From Marinobacter daepoensis DSM 16072 (GTDB lineage: Bacteria > Pseudomonadota > Gammaproteobacteria > Pseudomonadales > Oleiphilaceae), in the NCBI RefSeq assembly GCF_000421165.1, contig NZ_ATWI01000008.1:248001-312000 (forward strand): DNA of 64,000 bases, read 5' to 3'. The translations under genes were made by a program, and so were the position numbers. Positions within the stretch are counted from its first letter, which is position 1, and the number at the start of each line of letters is the position of its first letter. Of this stretch, positions 16,007 through 26,788 are shown one piece after another. Below the pieces are notes generated by a model, which saw nothing but the letters and a program-made list of their open reading frames with translations, did no database searches and was not told the DNA's origin.

Positions 16007-17565
16007 TCGTCCTCTTCCAGTGGGTTGGCAGGGCAGTGATGCTCTTCAACCACGGTGCCCTCGTCGACACTTTCCAGATGGACATCGAATCCCCACAGCC
16101 GGTGAACGTGCCGGAGCACTTCGTCGGTCTCCTTGCCAAGAGGCACCCGGTCTACTGGTATATGGCGCAGGGTCAGTGAACGGTCACCTCGAACATCGAC
16201 GCTCCACACCTGAATGTTGGGCTCCCGGTAACTCAGGTTGTACTGGCGCGCCAGTTTCTCGCGCAGAACACGGTAGCCCGGATCATCGTGAATGGCGGTC
16301 ACCGTATAGTGATCTCGCTGATCGTCGTTCTCGATGGCGAAGAGCTTGAGGTCCCGCATCACTTTCGGTGACAGGTACTGCTGGATAAAACTCTCGTCCT
16401 TGAAGTTGCGCATGGCAAAATGCAGGCTCTCCAGCCAGTCCGTACCGGCGATGTCCGGGAACCACTCCCGATCTTCATCCGTTGGATGTTCACAGATGCG
16501 GCGAAGGTCTGTGAAGATGCTAAAGCCCAGAGTGTAAGGGTTGATGCCTGAGTACCAGGGGCTGTTAAACGGCGGTTGATAGACCACTGCTGAATGGCTT
16601 TGCAGGAATTCCAGCATGAACCCGTCGTTGACCAGCCCTTTGTCGTACATCCGGTGCAGCAAGGTGTAGTGCCAGAACGTCGCCCAACCCTCGTTCATGA
16701 CCTGGGTCTGGCGCTGTGGGTAGAAGTACTGGGCCAGCTTGCGAACGATTCGCACCAGTTCCCGTTGCCAGGTTTCCAGCAAGGGGGCATTTTTTTCGAT
16801 GAAGTACAGCAGGTTCTCCTGCGGCTCCTCCGGGTATCTGGGGCGAAGGCGGACCGGGTCGTCGTCCTCCCCGGCTTTCGGGATAGTGCGCCACAGGTCA
16901 TTGATGCGACGCTGCTCGTACTCTTCGCGTTCTGACTGTCTGCGTGCCTCTTCGGCGGCGGAAATCGGGGCGGGGCGCTTGTACCGGTCGACGCCATAGT
17001 TCATCAGCGCATGGCAGGAATCCAGGATTTCCTCGACGGCATCCACGCCATGGCGTTCCTCGCACTCAGAGACGTAATGCCGGGCAAAAACCAGGTAATC
17101 GATGATGGCGCTGGCGTCGGTCCAGGTGCGGAACAGATAGTTACCCTTGAAGAAGGAGTTGTGGCCGTAACTGGCGTGGGCAATCACCAGTGCCTGCATC
17201 GGTAGGGTGTTTTCCTCCATGAGATAGGCAATGCAGGGGTTGGAGTTGATGACTATTTCATAGGCCAGCCCCATCTGCCCACGCTGGTAACCCTTCGAGG
17301 TTTGCAGGAACTGTTTGCCAAAGGACCAGTGATGATAGCCCACCGGCATGCCGACCGAGCTGTAGGCATCCATCATTTGTTCAGCCGTAATCACCTCAAT
17401 CTGGTTCGGGTAGGTGTCCAGGCCGAACTCGGCGGCGCATTTGGCGATTTCCTCATCGTATTTCTGAATCAGCTCGAAGGTCCACTCCGAACTGGTCGAA
17501 ATCGGCGTTTGTGCTCCGGGAGGTTCGTTCTCCGGGGCCGTGGGGCGGTCTGTCAGGCGGTTCAT
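16003..17565 (-). CDS. spoVR: SpoVR/YcgB family protein
   Basis: The 520-residue protein matches the SpoVR family, named from Bacillus spore cortex formation but widespread in non-sporulating bacteria. Recognisable parts are [24 protein letters not shown] near 57-80, the [37 protein letters not shown] region near 115-150, and [20 protein letters not shown] near 290-310. It is the third gene of the conserved prkA-yeaH-spoVR operon and its start overlaps the yeaH stop by four bases. The operon is linked to stationary-phase and nitrogen stress in enterics. The biochemical role is not known. Confidence 0.92.
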   Translation of the reverse strand: MNRLTDRPTAPENEPPGAQTPISTSSEWTFELIQKYDEEIAKCAAEFGLDTYPNQIEVITAEQMMDAYSSVGMPVGYHHWSFGKQFLQTSKGYQRGQMGLAYEIVINSNPCIAYLMEENTLPMQALVIAHASYGHNSFFKGNYLFRTWTDASAIIDYLVFARHYVSECEERHGVDAVEEILDSCHALMNYGVDRYKRPAPISAAEEARRQSEREEYEQRRINDLWRTIPKAGEDDDPVRLRPRYPEEPQENLLYFIEKNAPLLETWQRELVRIVRKLAQYFYPQRQTQVMNEGWATFWHYTLLHRMYDKGLVNDGFMLEFLQSHSAVVYQPPFNSPWYSGINPYTLGFSIFTDLRRICEHPTDEDREWFPDIAGTDWLESLHFAMRNFKDESFIQQYLSPKVMRDLKLFAIENDDQRDHYTVTAIHDDPGYRVLREKLARQYNLSYREPNIQVWSVDVRGDRSLTLRHIPVDRVPLGKETDEVLRHVHRLWGFDVHLESVDEGTVVEEHHCPANPLEEDD

Positions 17566-18857
17566 GCGGCTTTCCTCTCAAACAACTGTCGGAAGACCGG
17601 GTAAATGTCACCTGGATCGGCGATCTGCTGCATGGCAAAGCTCTGGGGATACTGCTCCCTGATCTTTTCGTATTCATACCAGAGCATCTGATGATCCTGA
17701 GGCGTTATCTCAATGTAGGAGTAGTATTGAACCAGTGGCAGAATCCGCTCAGAAAGCAGTTTGCTGCAGATGGGGGAGTCATCGTTCCAGTTATCGCCAT
17801 CGGAGGCCTGGGCGGCGTAGATGTTCCATTCTGCGGGTGAATAGCGGGACTCAACGATGCGGTGCATCAGTTTCAGGGCACTGGATACAATGGTGCCCCC
17901 GGTTTCCCGGCTGTAGAAAAACTCCTCTTCATCCACTTCTTTGGCGCTGGTGTGGTGGCGAATGAACACCACCTCTATTTTCTTGTAGTTCTTCTTCAGA
18001 AACAGATACAGCAAGATGAAGAAGCGCTTGGCAATGTCTTTGTGCATCTGGGTCATGGAGCCGGAAACGTCCATGAGGCAGAACATCACGGCGCTGGTGG
18101 CGGGCTTGGGTTGTTTCAGATGTTGACGGTACCGGAGATCAATCTCGTCGATGAATGGAATGCGTTTGACGTTGGCTTTCAGGCGGGCAATTTCCTCCTC
18201 CAGCACCTGAATCTGATCTTCATGGCTGAACGCCGGGTCCAGGTCGCCCGGAGCGGATTTCAAGGCTTCAAGCTGTTGCTCCAGATCCCGGATCTTTTTC
18301 TTGCGGGCTCCGCCAAGGCCCAGACGACGAGCGTGAGCGCCACGCAGGGAACGTATCACATCCAGTTTGGCTGGCACGCCCTGAGTCGTGAAACCGGAAC
18401 GCACGTAACTGAAAGCTTCGGTGTCTTTCAGTTTCTTTCGGGCCAGGTTGGGCAGCTCCAGGTCGTCAAACAGGAAATCCAGAAACTCTTCCTGGGTAAT
18501 CTGGAACGCGAACTCATCCATGCCTTCGCCATCCGGGCTTGCCTGCCCTTGTCCCTGTCCTTGTCCGCCACCGCCCTGAGGCTTTGGGATGGTGTCGCCG
18601 GCGACCCATTCCTGATTGCCAGGGTGCACAACTTCCCGGCGGCCGCCGTCGCCGTGATGGAAAACAGGTTCGTCGATATCCCGGGCGGGAATGCTGACTT
18701 TCTCTCCCCGCTCGATATCCGTGATGGATCGCTTCTGAACTGCGTCAGACACCGCCTTTTTGATGTGGTGGCGATAACGGCGCAGGAACCGCTCCCGGTT
18801 CACTGCGCTCTTGTTTTTGCCGTTCAGGCGCCGGTCAACAATGTGGGTCATACCCAT
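17562..18857 (-). CDS. yeaH: YeaH/YhbH family DUF444 protein (VWA-like)
   Basis: The 431-residue protein starts at the ATG at 18857 with GGGAG seven bases upstream; a longer frame from 18908 would overlap prkA. The N-terminus [24 protein letters not shown] is the family signature. A Gly/Gln-rich low-complexity stretch near 100-115 follows, then the von Willebrand-like part with [10 protein letters not shown], a metal-ion site of the DxSxS type. It lies between prkA (20 bases downstream of its stop) and spoVR. It is thought to work with the PrkA kinase in stress adaptation. Confidence 0.92.
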   Translation of the reverse strand: MGMTHIVDRRLNGKNKSAVNRERFLRRYRHHIKKAVSDAVQKRSITDIERGEKVSIPARDIDEPVFHHGDGGRREVVHPGNQEWVAGDTIPKPQGGGGQGQGQGQASPDGEGMDEFAFQITQEEFLDFLFDDLELPNLARKKLKDTEAFSYVRSGFTTQGVPAKLDVIRSLRGAHARRLGLGGARKKKIRDLEQQLEALKSAPGDLDPAFSHEDQIQVLEEEIARLKANVKRIPFIDEIDLRYRQHLKQPKPATSAVMFCLMDVSGSMTQMHKDIAKRFFILLYLFLKKNYKKIEVVFIRHHTSAKEVDEEEFFYSRETGGTIVSSALKLMHRIVESRYSPAEWNIYAAQASDGDNWNDDSPICSKLLSERILPLVQYYSYIEITPQDHQMLWYEYEKIREQYPQSFAMQQIADPGDIYPVFRQLFERKAA

Positions 18858-18877
18858 GGTACTGCTCCCGCTGGCCG

Positions 18878-20800
18878 TTAGTGGGATTTCCGGACACGCA
18901 GGTACCACTCGGCAAGCAAGCGCACCTGTTTCTCGGTGTATCCACGGTCAACCATGCGTTCCACAAACTGTTTGTGTTTTTTCTGGTCTTCCTGGCTGGC
19001 TTTCGGGTTGAAGGAAATCACCGGCAACAGGTCTTCGGTGTTGGAGAACATTTTCTTCTCAATCACACTACGCAGCTTCTCGTAACTGAGCCAGGAAGGG
19101 TTCTTGCCCTGATGGTTGGCCCGGGCGCGGAGTACGAAGTTGACCACTTCGTTGCGGAAATCCTTCGGGTTGGAAATACCGGCGGGTTTCTCGATTTTCT
19201 CCAGTTCGTCGTTGATGGACGACCGGTCGAGAATCTCTCCGGTTTCCGGGTCCCGGAATTCCTGGTCCTGAATCCAGAAATCGGCGTAGGTGACGTAACG
19301 GTCGAACAGGTTCTGACCATACTCGCTGTAGCTTTCCAGATAGGCGGTCTGGATCTCCTTGCCAATAAACTGGACGTAGTGCGGCGCCAGAAATTCTTTG
19401 ATAAAGCGCAGGTAGCGCTCCTGAATCTCTGACTGAAACTGCTCCTGTTCGATCTGCTTCTCCAGGACATACAACAGGTGCACCGGGTTGGCGGCAATCT
19501 CGGTGGTGTCGAAGTTGAACACCTTAGAAAGGATCTTGAAGGCAAAGCGGGTTGAGAGGCCATCCATGCCTTCCATCACGCCAGCAGCGTCACGGTACTC
19601 CTGAATGGATTTGGCTTTTGGGTCGGTGTCCTTGATGCTCTGGCCATCGTACACCTTCATTTTGGAGTAGATGCTGGAGTTTTCCGGTTCTTTGATCCGT
19701 GACAGCACCGAAAACTGGGCCAGCATGTCCAGCGTATCTGGCGCACAGGGGGCTCCCGCCAGAGAGCTGTTTTTCAGCAGCTTGCGATAGATTTCGATCT
19801 CTTCGGTCACTCTGACGCAATAAGGCACCTTGACGATGTAGACCCTGTCCAGAAACGCCTCATTGTGTTTGTTGTTGCGGAAGGTTTGCCATTCTGATTC
19901 GTTGGAGTGGGCCAGAATTACTCCATCAAACGGCACAGACCCCATACCCTCGGTGGTGTTGTAGTTGCCTTCCTGTGTAGCCGTGAGCAGCGGGTGCAGA
20001 ACCTTGATGGGCGCCTTGAACATCTCCACAAATTCCAGCAGCCCCTGGTTGGCTTTACACAGGCCGCCACTGAAACTGTACGCGTCCGGGTCATCCTGAG
20101 AAAAATCCTCCAGCATGCGGATATTGACCTTACCCACCAGGGCCGAGATGTCCTGGTTATTGTCGTCGCCGGGTTCGGTCTTGGATACCGCAATCTGGTC
20201 AAGCACGGACGGATAGCGTTTTACCACCCGGAACTGGCTGATGTCGCCACCAAACTCGTGCAGGCGCTTGACTGCCCAGGGCGACATGATGTTCTTGAGG
20301 TACCGGACCGGAATGCCATATTCCTCTTCAAGGATCGGAGCATCCTCGTCCGGGTCAAACAGGCCCAGCGGGCTCTCGTTGACCGGCGAGCCTTTAATGG
20401 CATAGAAGGGAACCTTCTGCATCAGGGATTTGAGCTTTTCGGCAAGTGATGATTTACCGCCACCGACCGGCCCCAGCAGGTACAGAATCTGTTTCTTTTC
20501 CTCCAGGCCCTGAGCGGCATGACGGAAAAAGGAGACGATGTTTTCCACAGCGTCTTCCATGCCGTAGAACTCGTCAAACTCCGGATAGCGTTTGATAACC
20601 TTGTTGGAAAAGATGCGTGACAGGCGAGGGTCACGGGACGTATCAATCAGTTCTGGTTCGCCGATGGCAATCAGCATCCGCTCTGCCGCGGTGGCGTATG
20701 CCGTTGGGTCCTGTTTGCAGATCTCCAGGTATTCCTCAAGGGAGTACTCCTCCTCCTGAGTCTGGTCATACCGGTCTTTGAAGTGCTGCAGAATGCTCAT
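18878..20800 (-). CDS. prkA: PrkA, AAA+ serine protein kinase
   Basis: The 640-residue protein has the AAA+ core with Walker [10 protein letters not shown] at 110-118 and the PrkA C-terminal domain (family length about 640-645). I use the ATG at 20800, which has GAGGGG upstream and matches the E. coli YeaG N-terminus; a GTG at 20818 would add six residues. It heads the operon with yeaH and spoVR. In E. coli the kinase is tied to RpoS and nitrogen-starvation responses. The sequence is colinear with the enteric protein throughout, with no missing motif. Confidence 0.93.
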   Translation of the reverse strand: MSILQHFKDRYDQTQEEEYSLEEYLEICKQDPTAYATAAERMLIAIGEPELIDTSRDPRLSRIFSNKVIKRYPEFDEFYGMEDAVENIVSFFRHAAQGLEEKKQILYLLGPVGGGKSSLAEKLKSLMQKVPFYAIKGSPVNESPLGLFDPDEDAPILEEEYGIPVRYLKNIMSPWAVKRLHEFGGDISQFRVVKRYPSVLDQIAVSKTEPGDDNNQDISALVGKVNIRMLEDFSQDDPDAYSFSGGLCKANQGLLEFVEMFKAPIKVLHPLLTATQEGNYNTTEGMGSVPFDGVILAHSNESEWQTFRNNKHNEAFLDRVYIVKVPYCVRVTEEIEIYRKLLKNSSLAGAPCAPDTLDMLAQFSVLSRIKEPENSSIYSKMKVYDGQSIKDTDPKAKSIQEYRDAAGVMEGMDGLSTRFAFKILSKVFNFDTTEIAANPVHLLYVLEKQIEQEQFQSEIQERYLRFIKEFLAPHYVQFIGKEIQTAYLESYSEYGQNLFDRYVTYADFWIQDQEFRDPETGEILDRSSINDELEKIEKPAGISNPKDFRNEVVNFVLRARANHQGKNPSWLSYEKLRSVIEKKMFSNTEDLLPVISFNPKASQEDQKKHKQFVERMVDRGYTEKQVRLLAEWYLRVRKSH

Positions 20801-21020
20801 AGATGGCCCCTCGCTCACTCTTGCCTGTTATAGATGCACGCAATGTCCCCGTTGCTGGTTCGCCGCCTTTCCCGGCGGTGTCTCTGATTATGGAATGAAT
20901 GGGATAATGTTAAGCAGGTATACGTTATCCGGAGCGTTCCGGCCTGCTTATCTCTGAGCTTAGTTCAGACTCGTGGGGTTGGACAGCGAGCCGTCAAATT
21001 AGATTCATTAAATTGTGGTA

Positions 21021-21047
21021 CGCCGGGGCGCAGGGCGCTCCCCGGCG
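21021..21047 (-). terminator. Hairpin downstream of tpm
   Basis: CGCCGGGG (21021-21028) pairs with CCCCGGCG (21040-21047) across an 11-base loop, 10 bases past the tpm stop on the minus strand. There is no clear T-run, so intrinsic termination would be weak. Confidence 0.5.
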
Positions 21048-21056
21048 ATGCGGGTT

Positions 21057-21716
21057 TTACTTCTTGATCAGAGTAAACACGCTTTCTGCGGCCCCGTTCC
21101 TCAGCCCACGGCGCTTGGCAAAGGGGTTGTCCCGGGCCATGTCCCGTTTCAGCACGTGGTTAATTTCGTAGTCATCGCCGTAGAGCTCGAATACTTCCTG
21201 ATCGGTCACGTTAAAAGGAGGGCCCTGCATTTCTTCGCTGTCGTAGTCGAGTGTGATCAGCAGAATTTTCGTGCCGTCCGGGATGACGGCGGTAAGATGC
21301 TCAACGTAGCGTTTTCGCATTTCTTTGGGCAGGGCGATCAGGGCGGCGCGATCGTAAACCAGGCGCACGTGTTTCAGGTCGTCAGGCACCAGCTGGAAAA
21401 AGTCGCCGCACCAGATTTGCAGGTTGTCGTGACGAAACACGGTAAACGGTTCGCCGGGGTGAACGCTGGCTTTTTCCTGCGCTTCCTCGAAAAAATCCTT
21501 GCAGGCGATGTCGCTCAGCTCAACACCGATAATGGGGTGACCCCGGTCATGGAGCCACCACATATCGTGGGCTTTGCCACACAGAGGAACGAGCACGGCG
21601 TCGTTGCCCTGGCCCGCGAGTTCGCCCCAGTGATCGTGAAGGTATTGATTAACTGTTCCTTCGTGGAAGCCAATTTGGTCTTTTGCCCAGCGTTCGTGCC
21701 AGAATTCGTGTTCCAT
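21057..21716 (-). CDS. tpm: Thiopurine S-methyltransferase family protein
   Basis: The 219-residue SAM-dependent methyltransferase matches bacterial TPMT: N-terminal FWHERWAKDQIGFHEG, then VLVPLCGKAHDMWWLHDRGHPIIGVELS (SAM site, near 42-69), and DRAALIALPKEMRKRYVEHL near 142-161. In Pseudomonas the enzyme methylates selenium and tellurium oxyanion products and thiopurines, giving tellurite resistance. It is monocistronic between prkA and a divergent dehydrogenase gene. Confidence 0.92.
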   Translation of the reverse strand: MEHEFWHERWAKDQIGFHEGTVNQYLHDHWGELAGQGNDAVLVPLCGKAHDMWWLHDRGHPIIGVELSDIACKDFFEEAQEKASVHPGEPFTVFRHDNLQIWCGDFFQLVPDDLKHVRLVYDRAALIALPKEMRKRYVEHLTAVIPDGTKILLITLDYDSEEMQGPPFNVTDQEVFELYGDDYEINHVLKRDMARDNPFAKRRGLRNGAAESVFTLIKK

Positions 21717-21790
21717 GGATAGCCTCCGGGATTTTGATCATTTTCTACAGTCTACCCTAATGTATGGGGCCGATGAGTCAGGAGAGAAGT

Positions 21791-22741
21791 ATGAAAGCCG
21801 TTTTTCTGGATACCGTAACACTGGGAAATGACGTGGACCTGGGGCCCCTTCAGGCCGTAACCGGTGGGCTGACCTGCCATGAACGTACCACGCCTGAACA
21901 GGTGACAGAACGCCTTCAGGGCTTTGATACGGTGTTGGTGAATAAGGTGGTTCTGGGGCGTGAACATTTTGAAGCCTGCCCGGAACTCCGGACCATCGCG
22001 GTGGTGGCCACCGGGTTGAACAACATTGACCTGGCGGCGGCGCAGGCGTTCGGAATCAAGGTCATGAACGTGACCAACTATGGTCGCTCGACCGTGGCCC
22101 AGCACACCATGGCGCTGATTCTGGCACTGGCAACCCGGCTACTCGACTACAATCGCGATGCCCGCAATGGGGCCTGGGCCAAGAGCGACATGTTTTGCCT
22201 CATGGACTACCCGATTATGGAGCTGGAGGGAAAAACTCTGGGGATTGTGGGTTACGGAGACCTGGGGCAGGGCGTTGCGGAACGGGCCAGAGCTTTTGGT
22301 ATGAAGATTGTGCTCGGTTGTCGCCCCGGGCAGGCCCCCGGAGAGGTGGACGGTTATCGCCGGGTTCCGCTGGATGAGCTGTTGGCGCAGGCGGATGTCG
22401 TGTCTCTGCATTGCCTGCTGACAGATGACACCCGCCATATGATCGGCCCCCGGGAGCTGGGCCTGATGAAATCAACCGCGTTGCTGATCAACACCAGCCG
22501 CGGCGGATTGGTCGACGAAGGGGCGCTGGCGGAAGCGTTGCGGAACGGAGACATTGCTGGAGCGGGGTTCGATGTGCTTACCGAGGAGCCGCCTCGCCAT
22601 GGGAACCCCCTGCTGGCAGGGGATGTCCCGAACCTGATCCTGACCCCGCACTCAGCCTGGGCCAGCCGGGAAGCCAGGCAGCGGATTGTCGGAATCACGG
22701 CAGACAACCTGGCTTCGGTGGCGGTCGCGCCGGGGAATTAA
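21791..22741 (+). CDS. D-2-hydroxyacid dehydrogenase (hydroxypyruvate/glycerate type)
   Basis: The 316-residue NAD(P)-dependent enzyme starts at the ATG at 21791 with GGAGAG upstream. The nucleotide motif G154-YGDL-G159 is followed by the catalytic set R237 (INTSRGG), E266 and H287 (TPHSAW), all in place. The sequence most resembles hydroxypyruvate reductase/glycerate dehydrogenase (HprA-type) enzymes acting on short 2-oxo acids. The exact substrate cannot be fixed from sequence. No partner gene is adjacent. Confidence 0.87.
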   Translation: MKAVFLDTVTLGNDVDLGPLQAVTGGLTCHERTTPEQVTERLQGFDTVLVNKVVLGREHFEACPELRTIAVVATGLNNIDLAAAQAFGIKVMNVTNYGRSTVAQHTMALILALATRLLDYNRDARNGAWAKSDMFCLMDYPIMELEGKTLGIVGYGDLGQGVAERARAFGMKIVLGCRPGQAPGEVDGYRRVPLDELLAQADVVSLHCLLTDDTRHMIGPRELGLMKSTALLINTSRGGLVDEGALAEALRNGDIAGAGFDVLTEEPPRHGNPLLAGDVPNLILTPHSAWASREARQRIVGITADNLASVAVAPGN

Positions 22742-22808
22742 GATCAGCTGGCTTGTTTAGTGCCATCTGCCTGATAAGCTGTAGAAAAACTTGTAAGCAG
22801 GACATTGC

Positions 22809-24164
22809 GTGGCTTCTTTTCAGATGAAAGCGCGGCTTCAGGCCGCGGAAGACTGGATTCTCTCGAACCCGAACCCGCCCCAGCGCTGGCCATGGACCTG
22901 GCTGTACAAGGTGGGGCGTTCGGTTTATGCCCTGGCTCGGGATGTCATCAGCGGTCAGCTGACTTTGCACGCCATGAGTCTGGTGTACACAACGTTGCTG
23001 AGCATTGTGCCGTTGCTGGCCCTGAGCTTCTCGGTTCTGAAAGCGCTGGGTGTCCATCAGAAGATGGAGCCCTTCCTGTTTCAGTTCTTCCAGCCGATGG
23101 GCCCTCAGGGGATTGAGGTCGCGGAACGTATTCTCGGGTTTGTGGACAACATGAAAGTGGGGGTCCTTGGCTCGGTGGGTCTGGCATTGCTGGTTTACAC
23201 GGTCATCTCACTGGTTCAGAAGATTGAGAGATCGTTCAATATGATCTGGCGGGTGCCTGAAATGCGTTCCATGGCGCAGCGTTTCAGCAACTATCTCAGT
23301 GTGATCATGGTCGGCCCGCTGTTGATGGTGTCGGCGATTGGGGTAACGGCAACGATCTTCGCTTCCGACGTTGCGCAGAATCTCATGGCCATCGAGCCTT
23401 TCGGCTCGCTGATTGTGTTTGCCAGCCGTTTTACGCCCTTTTTCCTGGTGGTTGGGGCCTTTACCTTTGTGTACATCTTTATTCCCAATACCCGGGTGAA
23501 ACTCCGCTTCGCCTTTATTGCGGGTCTGGTGGCGGGGGTGTCCTGGCAGACCGGAGGAATGCTGTTTGCGTCTTTCGTGGCGGGGTCGGCCAAATACGCG
23601 GCAATTTATTCCGGCTTTGCCGTGGGCATCATATTACTGATCTGGACCTACCTGAACTGGATGATTCTGTTGCTCGGGGCCAGCCTGGCGTTCTACCTGC
23701 AAAACCCCGGGGCCGTGTCCAAGCGAAGAAATGTGCAGCAGGCTCCGGAGTTGCAGGAGCGTGTTGGACTGGCACTGATGTGGATGGTGGCGAGGCCGTT
23801 CAGTCGAGGCGAGCCTGCACCACAGCAAGAGTGGCTGGAGCAGCAGTTGCGGGTGCCGGGGGAAGTCACAAGACGCATCAGCGATAAGTTGATTCGGGCT
23901 GGCCTGTTGAGTCTGGCGGGAGAAAACGGGGATCGTCTGGTACCCGGGTGTGCTCTGGATATCATTACCGTAGGCAGCGTGCTGCGAGCTATTCGTCGGG
24001 ATGAAGACCGGGTTGTGGATCGCTTGCCAGCGGAAGCAATGCCGGTTGAGTTGATCAAACTGACCCCTGCTGGCGGCGATGTCAGCTTTGCCAGCCTGCT
24101 CAAAACGGGTGTGGAGCCAGAGACCACCCCCGGAGACGCTCCGGTATCACGCGCGCATCTGTGA
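22809..24164 (+). CDS. YihY/BrkB family membrane protein
   Basis: The 451-residue protein starts at GTG with AGGA seven bases upstream. It has six or so membrane segments in the first 290 residues with YihY motifs (LTLHAMSLVYTTLLSIVPLLAL, IERSFNMIWRVPEMR, FASFVAGSAKYAAIYSGFA). A cytoplasmic C-terminal region of about 150 residues follows, looking like a winged-helix domain (EVTRRISDKLIRAGLLSL). The family was once misnamed ribonuclease BN; its real function is unclear. Its 3' end overlaps the end of the converging HDOD gene by 18 bases. Confidence 0.87.
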   Translation: MASFQMKARLQAAEDWILSNPNPPQRWPWTWLYKVGRSVYALARDVISGQLTLHAMSLVYTTLLSIVPLLALSFSVLKALGVHQKMEPFLFQFFQPMGPQGIEVAERILGFVDNMKVGVLGSVGLALLVYTVISLVQKIERSFNMIWRVPEMRSMAQRFSNYLSVIMVGPLLMVSAIGVTATIFASDVAQNLMAIEPFGSLIVFASRFTPFFLVVGAFTFVYIFIPNTRVKLRFAFIAGLVAGVSWQTGGMLFASFVAGSAKYAAIYSGFAVGIILLIWTYLNWMILLLGASLAFYLQNPGAVSKRRNVQQAPELQERVGLALMWMVARPFSRGEPAPQQEWLEQQLRVPGEVTRRISDKLIRAGLLSLAGENGDRLVPGCALDIITVGSVLRAIRRDEDRVVDRLPAEAMPVELIKLTPAGGDVSFASLLKTGVEPETTPGDAPVSRAHL

Positions 24165-25196
24165 GGGTTTGCCTTCCTTTAGCAGGTTGAGCAGGGCCGA
24201 GCGCACTTTGTTCAACTGCTCTGGAGGCAGGTGAACAATTCGACGGAGGTCGTCTTCCGACAGGTTTCTCTGGCGGGCGTGTCTGAGTACCTCCCGGGTG
24301 CCCAGCAGTAAACCGTCGGTCAGCGCCGAGTGGGCCTGTCTGGGGGCTGGACGCTCCGCCGAGAGCAGCCATGCATGATACTTCGGTGGCAGGTTCCAGA
24401 TGTTGGCCAGGAGCTGGCAGGTTGCCCATTGATAGCGGACCAGTGCCACTTTCAGTAAGGCGGGTTCTGGCTCATGGCCAGAGCCGTGAGTCCGGCAGAT
24501 CCGCCCCAGTTCCCGGCGAATGGTGATGTACGAGAGTGCCGGTAACAGGCCGACCATGAAGTGGGCGCTGGTGTCGTCGCGGTGGATCTTGGCGATCATT
24601 TCCGCTGCCCGGGCACAGGTCAGGCCCCAGCGCCATGAACGCTGGGCGAACAGGGCTTCACGGCTGTTCCGTGCGGCCATCATGGGGCGCATGACCGCCG
24701 CGGCAATCACGTTTCTTATGCCATCCACACCAAGAATGAACACCGCCTGATCCACCGATTCAATTACCTGGTCGCCGGGGCGAAAGTAAAGGCTGTTGGC
24801 CACCTGAAGAAGCTGGTCGGTCAGCGAGGGGTCGCTCAGAATAATGCTGGTCAGCTCTTTGCGTTCCGTGGTTTCGTTCGAGAGAGCTCGCATGAGCATG
24901 GGCAGGCTGCCGGGTTTTCTGGGCAGCTCTTCCATCTCGTTCATGTTAAGCCGCCGCTCCAGCTCGGCAAGTTCCCTGCGATGATCGTCAGCCACTCTCT
25001 GAAGCCTGACTGGCTCTGCATCCAGCAACCAGGCAAACAGGTGGTCTTCCAGCTGGCCGCCCAGATTGCTTTCAGGGCCTGTCGTGTCAGGGGCGCCAGA
25101 CGGGGCAGGGTTCAGGAGCCGGGTATCCGGCGCTGGCGGTTGAATGGGTGGGGTCTTGCTGAACAGGCTTGATACCCAGGAAAAAAAGCCCGGCAT
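24147..25196 (-). CDS. HDOD domain signalling protein
   Basis: The 349-residue protein starts at the ATG at 25196 (GGAGG six bases upstream). It has an N-terminal Pro-rich segment and an HDOD domain from about 95 to 290, with SIILSDPSLTDQLLQVANSLYFRP and VDQAVFILGVDGIRNVIAAAVMRPMM as typical HDOD words. HDOD proteins are catalytically dead HD relatives found in signalling and motility control. No receiver or GGDEF domain is attached. The N-terminus (FFSWVSSLFS) might attach to the membrane. Confidence 0.82.
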   Translation of the reverse strand: MPGFFSWVSSLFSKTPPIQPPAPDTRLLNPAPSGAPDTTGPESNLGGQLEDHLFAWLLDAEPVRLQRVADDHRRELAELERRLNMNEMEELPRKPGSLPMLMRALSNETTERKELTSIILSDPSLTDQLLQVANSLYFRPGDQVIESVDQAVFILGVDGIRNVIAAAVMRPMMAARNSREALFAQRSWRWGLTCARAAEMIAKIHRDDTSAHFMVGLLPALSYITIRRELGRICRTHGSGHEPEPALLKVALVRYQWATCQLLANIWNLPPKYHAWLLSAERPAPRQAHSALTDGLLLGTREVLRHARQRNLSEDDLRRIVHLPPEQLNKVRSALLNLLKEGKPSQMRA

Positions 25197-25281
25197 CCAT
25201 GGCCTCCGGATAGCGTGTAGATGATCCAGACTGGTTATTGCGCCAGTATAGTCTGGTTGGATCAGCCTGCCCAGAACGGAA

Positions 25282-26511
25282 TCAGGCGAACGATTCGCCA
25301 AACACAAAGACCAGTTGGCAGACACCGGCAATCATGCCCAGAAATGCCCCCACCAGTATCAGCTTGATTTCGTCTTCCTGGAAACACGGGCGCAGGAGAT
25401 CCTGGAACTCCTCGGAAGACAGCGCATTCATGCGCTCGACCATGATCGCTTCCACCGCTCTGGCCCGGTCTCGTTCGAACACCGGGTTGCTGAAGGAGCT
25501 CTGTGAAATCGCCAGGGCTTTTTCGCCCACCTGATTCTTCAGCGTGGCAAAACCCGTTGGCCCGAAAGCCATCTGGGTGAGTGCTTTGCCCATGCCCGCG
25601 GTTTCATCCACGAGCGGCTTGATGTGCTTTTTGACCATGTTGCGGGCCCGGTCGCCTTTGGGCCCTCCGAGGATGGCATCGATGATGTTGCCGACCGTGA
25701 GAATCTCATGGGTCACGATATGGCAGAAAGACTCTGCCACTTCCGGCTGCCGTTTGAGGAACAGCCCCTGAATCCTCAGTGGCCCTACCTTGTGTTCGTG
25801 AAGGGGGCGGAAGATCACGTTCAGGGCAATCCAGTTGGTGGCCCAGCCTACCAGCAGTCCGAACAGGGGCAGTACCCAGATGGCCGGGTACAGGAACCAG
25901 ACTCCCATCTGGATGATCCCGAAGAGAAATCCAAAGTAGAGCCCGGAATTGACGATGAAGCGAAACTCCACATCGCCGCATTCCAGAAAAATGCGGTTAA
26001 GCAGCTTTTTGTCTCTGGCCAGGCGATCAATCACCATGCCTTTGATGTCGAGCAGGTCTTCAATGTTGTCCGAGATGTCTTCCACCAGGTTGTCGACCAG
26101 TTGGGGCGTGGATTTGCGCACCCGATCGTAGACCATTTTGCGAGCGGAGGCCGGCAGGTTTTCCCAGAACGTCGGGTATTCCCGGAGCATGAGTTCGTCG
26201 ACGTACTCTTCAACCCTGGGGTCGATGGTGTGGATAATGTGGGCGGCCAGGACTTTCGGGTCGATCTGCTCGAAGATCTCCTGAACGGTGCCAATCTTCG
26301 CGATGGTGGCGTCGACGCTTTTGGCGGCCATTTTCCGGGCTTTGGAGGGGATGATGCCCTGCCAGCCCAGAAGCGGTGGTTTGCCGATGAACTCCAGCGG
26401 GTAGAAGGTCATTTTGATGGCGAGCCAGTTAGTGCTCCAGCCGATGAGGGCGGCGATCACGGGGATGCTGAGATATTGCCAAAATTCCGGATTGGTAAGA
26501 AGGTCTGTCAT
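25282..26511 (-). CDS. DUF445 family membrane protein
   Basis: The 409-residue protein has an N-terminal membrane helix with IGWSTNWLAIKMTFYPLEFIG, a repeat of that motif in the middle (VGWATNWIALNVIFRPL), and a C-terminal membrane helix. This duplication with two W-x-T-N-W-(I/L)-A motifs is the DUF445/YjiN hallmark. The role is unknown; a membrane-curvature or envelope function has been suggested for relatives. It stands alone, with the long hairpin repeat just upstream of its start. Confidence 0.87.
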   Translation of the reverse strand: MTDLLTNPEFWQYLSIPVIAALIGWSTNWLAIKMTFYPLEFIGKPPLLGWQGIIPSKARKMAAKSVDATIAKIGTVQEIFEQIDPKVLAAHIIHTIDPRVEEYVDELMLREYPTFWENLPASARKMVYDRVRKSTPQLVDNLVEDISDNIEDLLDIKGMVIDRLARDKKLLNRIFLECGDVEFRFIVNSGLYFGFLFGIIQMGVWFLYPAIWVLPLFGLLVGWATNWIALNVIFRPLHEHKVGPLRIQGLFLKRQPEVAESFCHIVTHEILTVGNIIDAILGGPKGDRARNMVKKHIKPLVDETAGMGKALTQMAFGPTGFATLKNQVGEKALAISQSSFSNPVFERDRARAVEAIMVERMNALSSEEFQDLLRPCFQEDEIKLILVGAFLGMIAGVCQLVFVFGESFA

Positions 26512-26557
26512 CCTGGACTCGCATGTTTATTTGTTTTACCCGAGCCTCGGTGTATTG

Positions 26558-26668
26558 CAGCCAGTTGCGGTAGGGCTTTCCAAAACACGCTGTTGATACG
26601 TCCATGTACGCTCCGCTCCGCCATCCATGGCTACGCAGGGTTTTGGAAAGCCCTACCGCAACCGGCTG
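26558..26668 (-). repeat. Long intergenic hairpin with conserved core, copy 1
   Basis: The two 29-base arms (26558-26586 and 26640-26668) are complementary with one mismatch and enclose a 53-base core. Read on the minus strand, the core contains GCCATGGATGGC, then GAGCG and ACATGGACGT. The same skeleton forms the core of copy 2 at 41289-41396, although the stems of the two copies are unrelated. It lies after the rsmE stop and before the DUF445 start, oriented with rsmE. No transposase or target duplication is visible. Confidence 0.8.
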
Positions 26669-26788
26669 TACGAACGCCGGTGGTTGCCTCAGGCTTTTTT
26701 GTCAGACAAGAATAATGTTGATCGCCCCCTTGTCTGTCAATGACTGGGATGCCATGGCGTGGTGCGATGAAAAGCCACACCGATGCGG

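Noticed and set aside
25191..25215. Third copy of the hairpin core (CATCCATGGCC) at the HDOD gene start
   Set aside because: Only a short word matches; there are no complementary arms and no ACATGGA half, and the sequence is explained by the start codon region.
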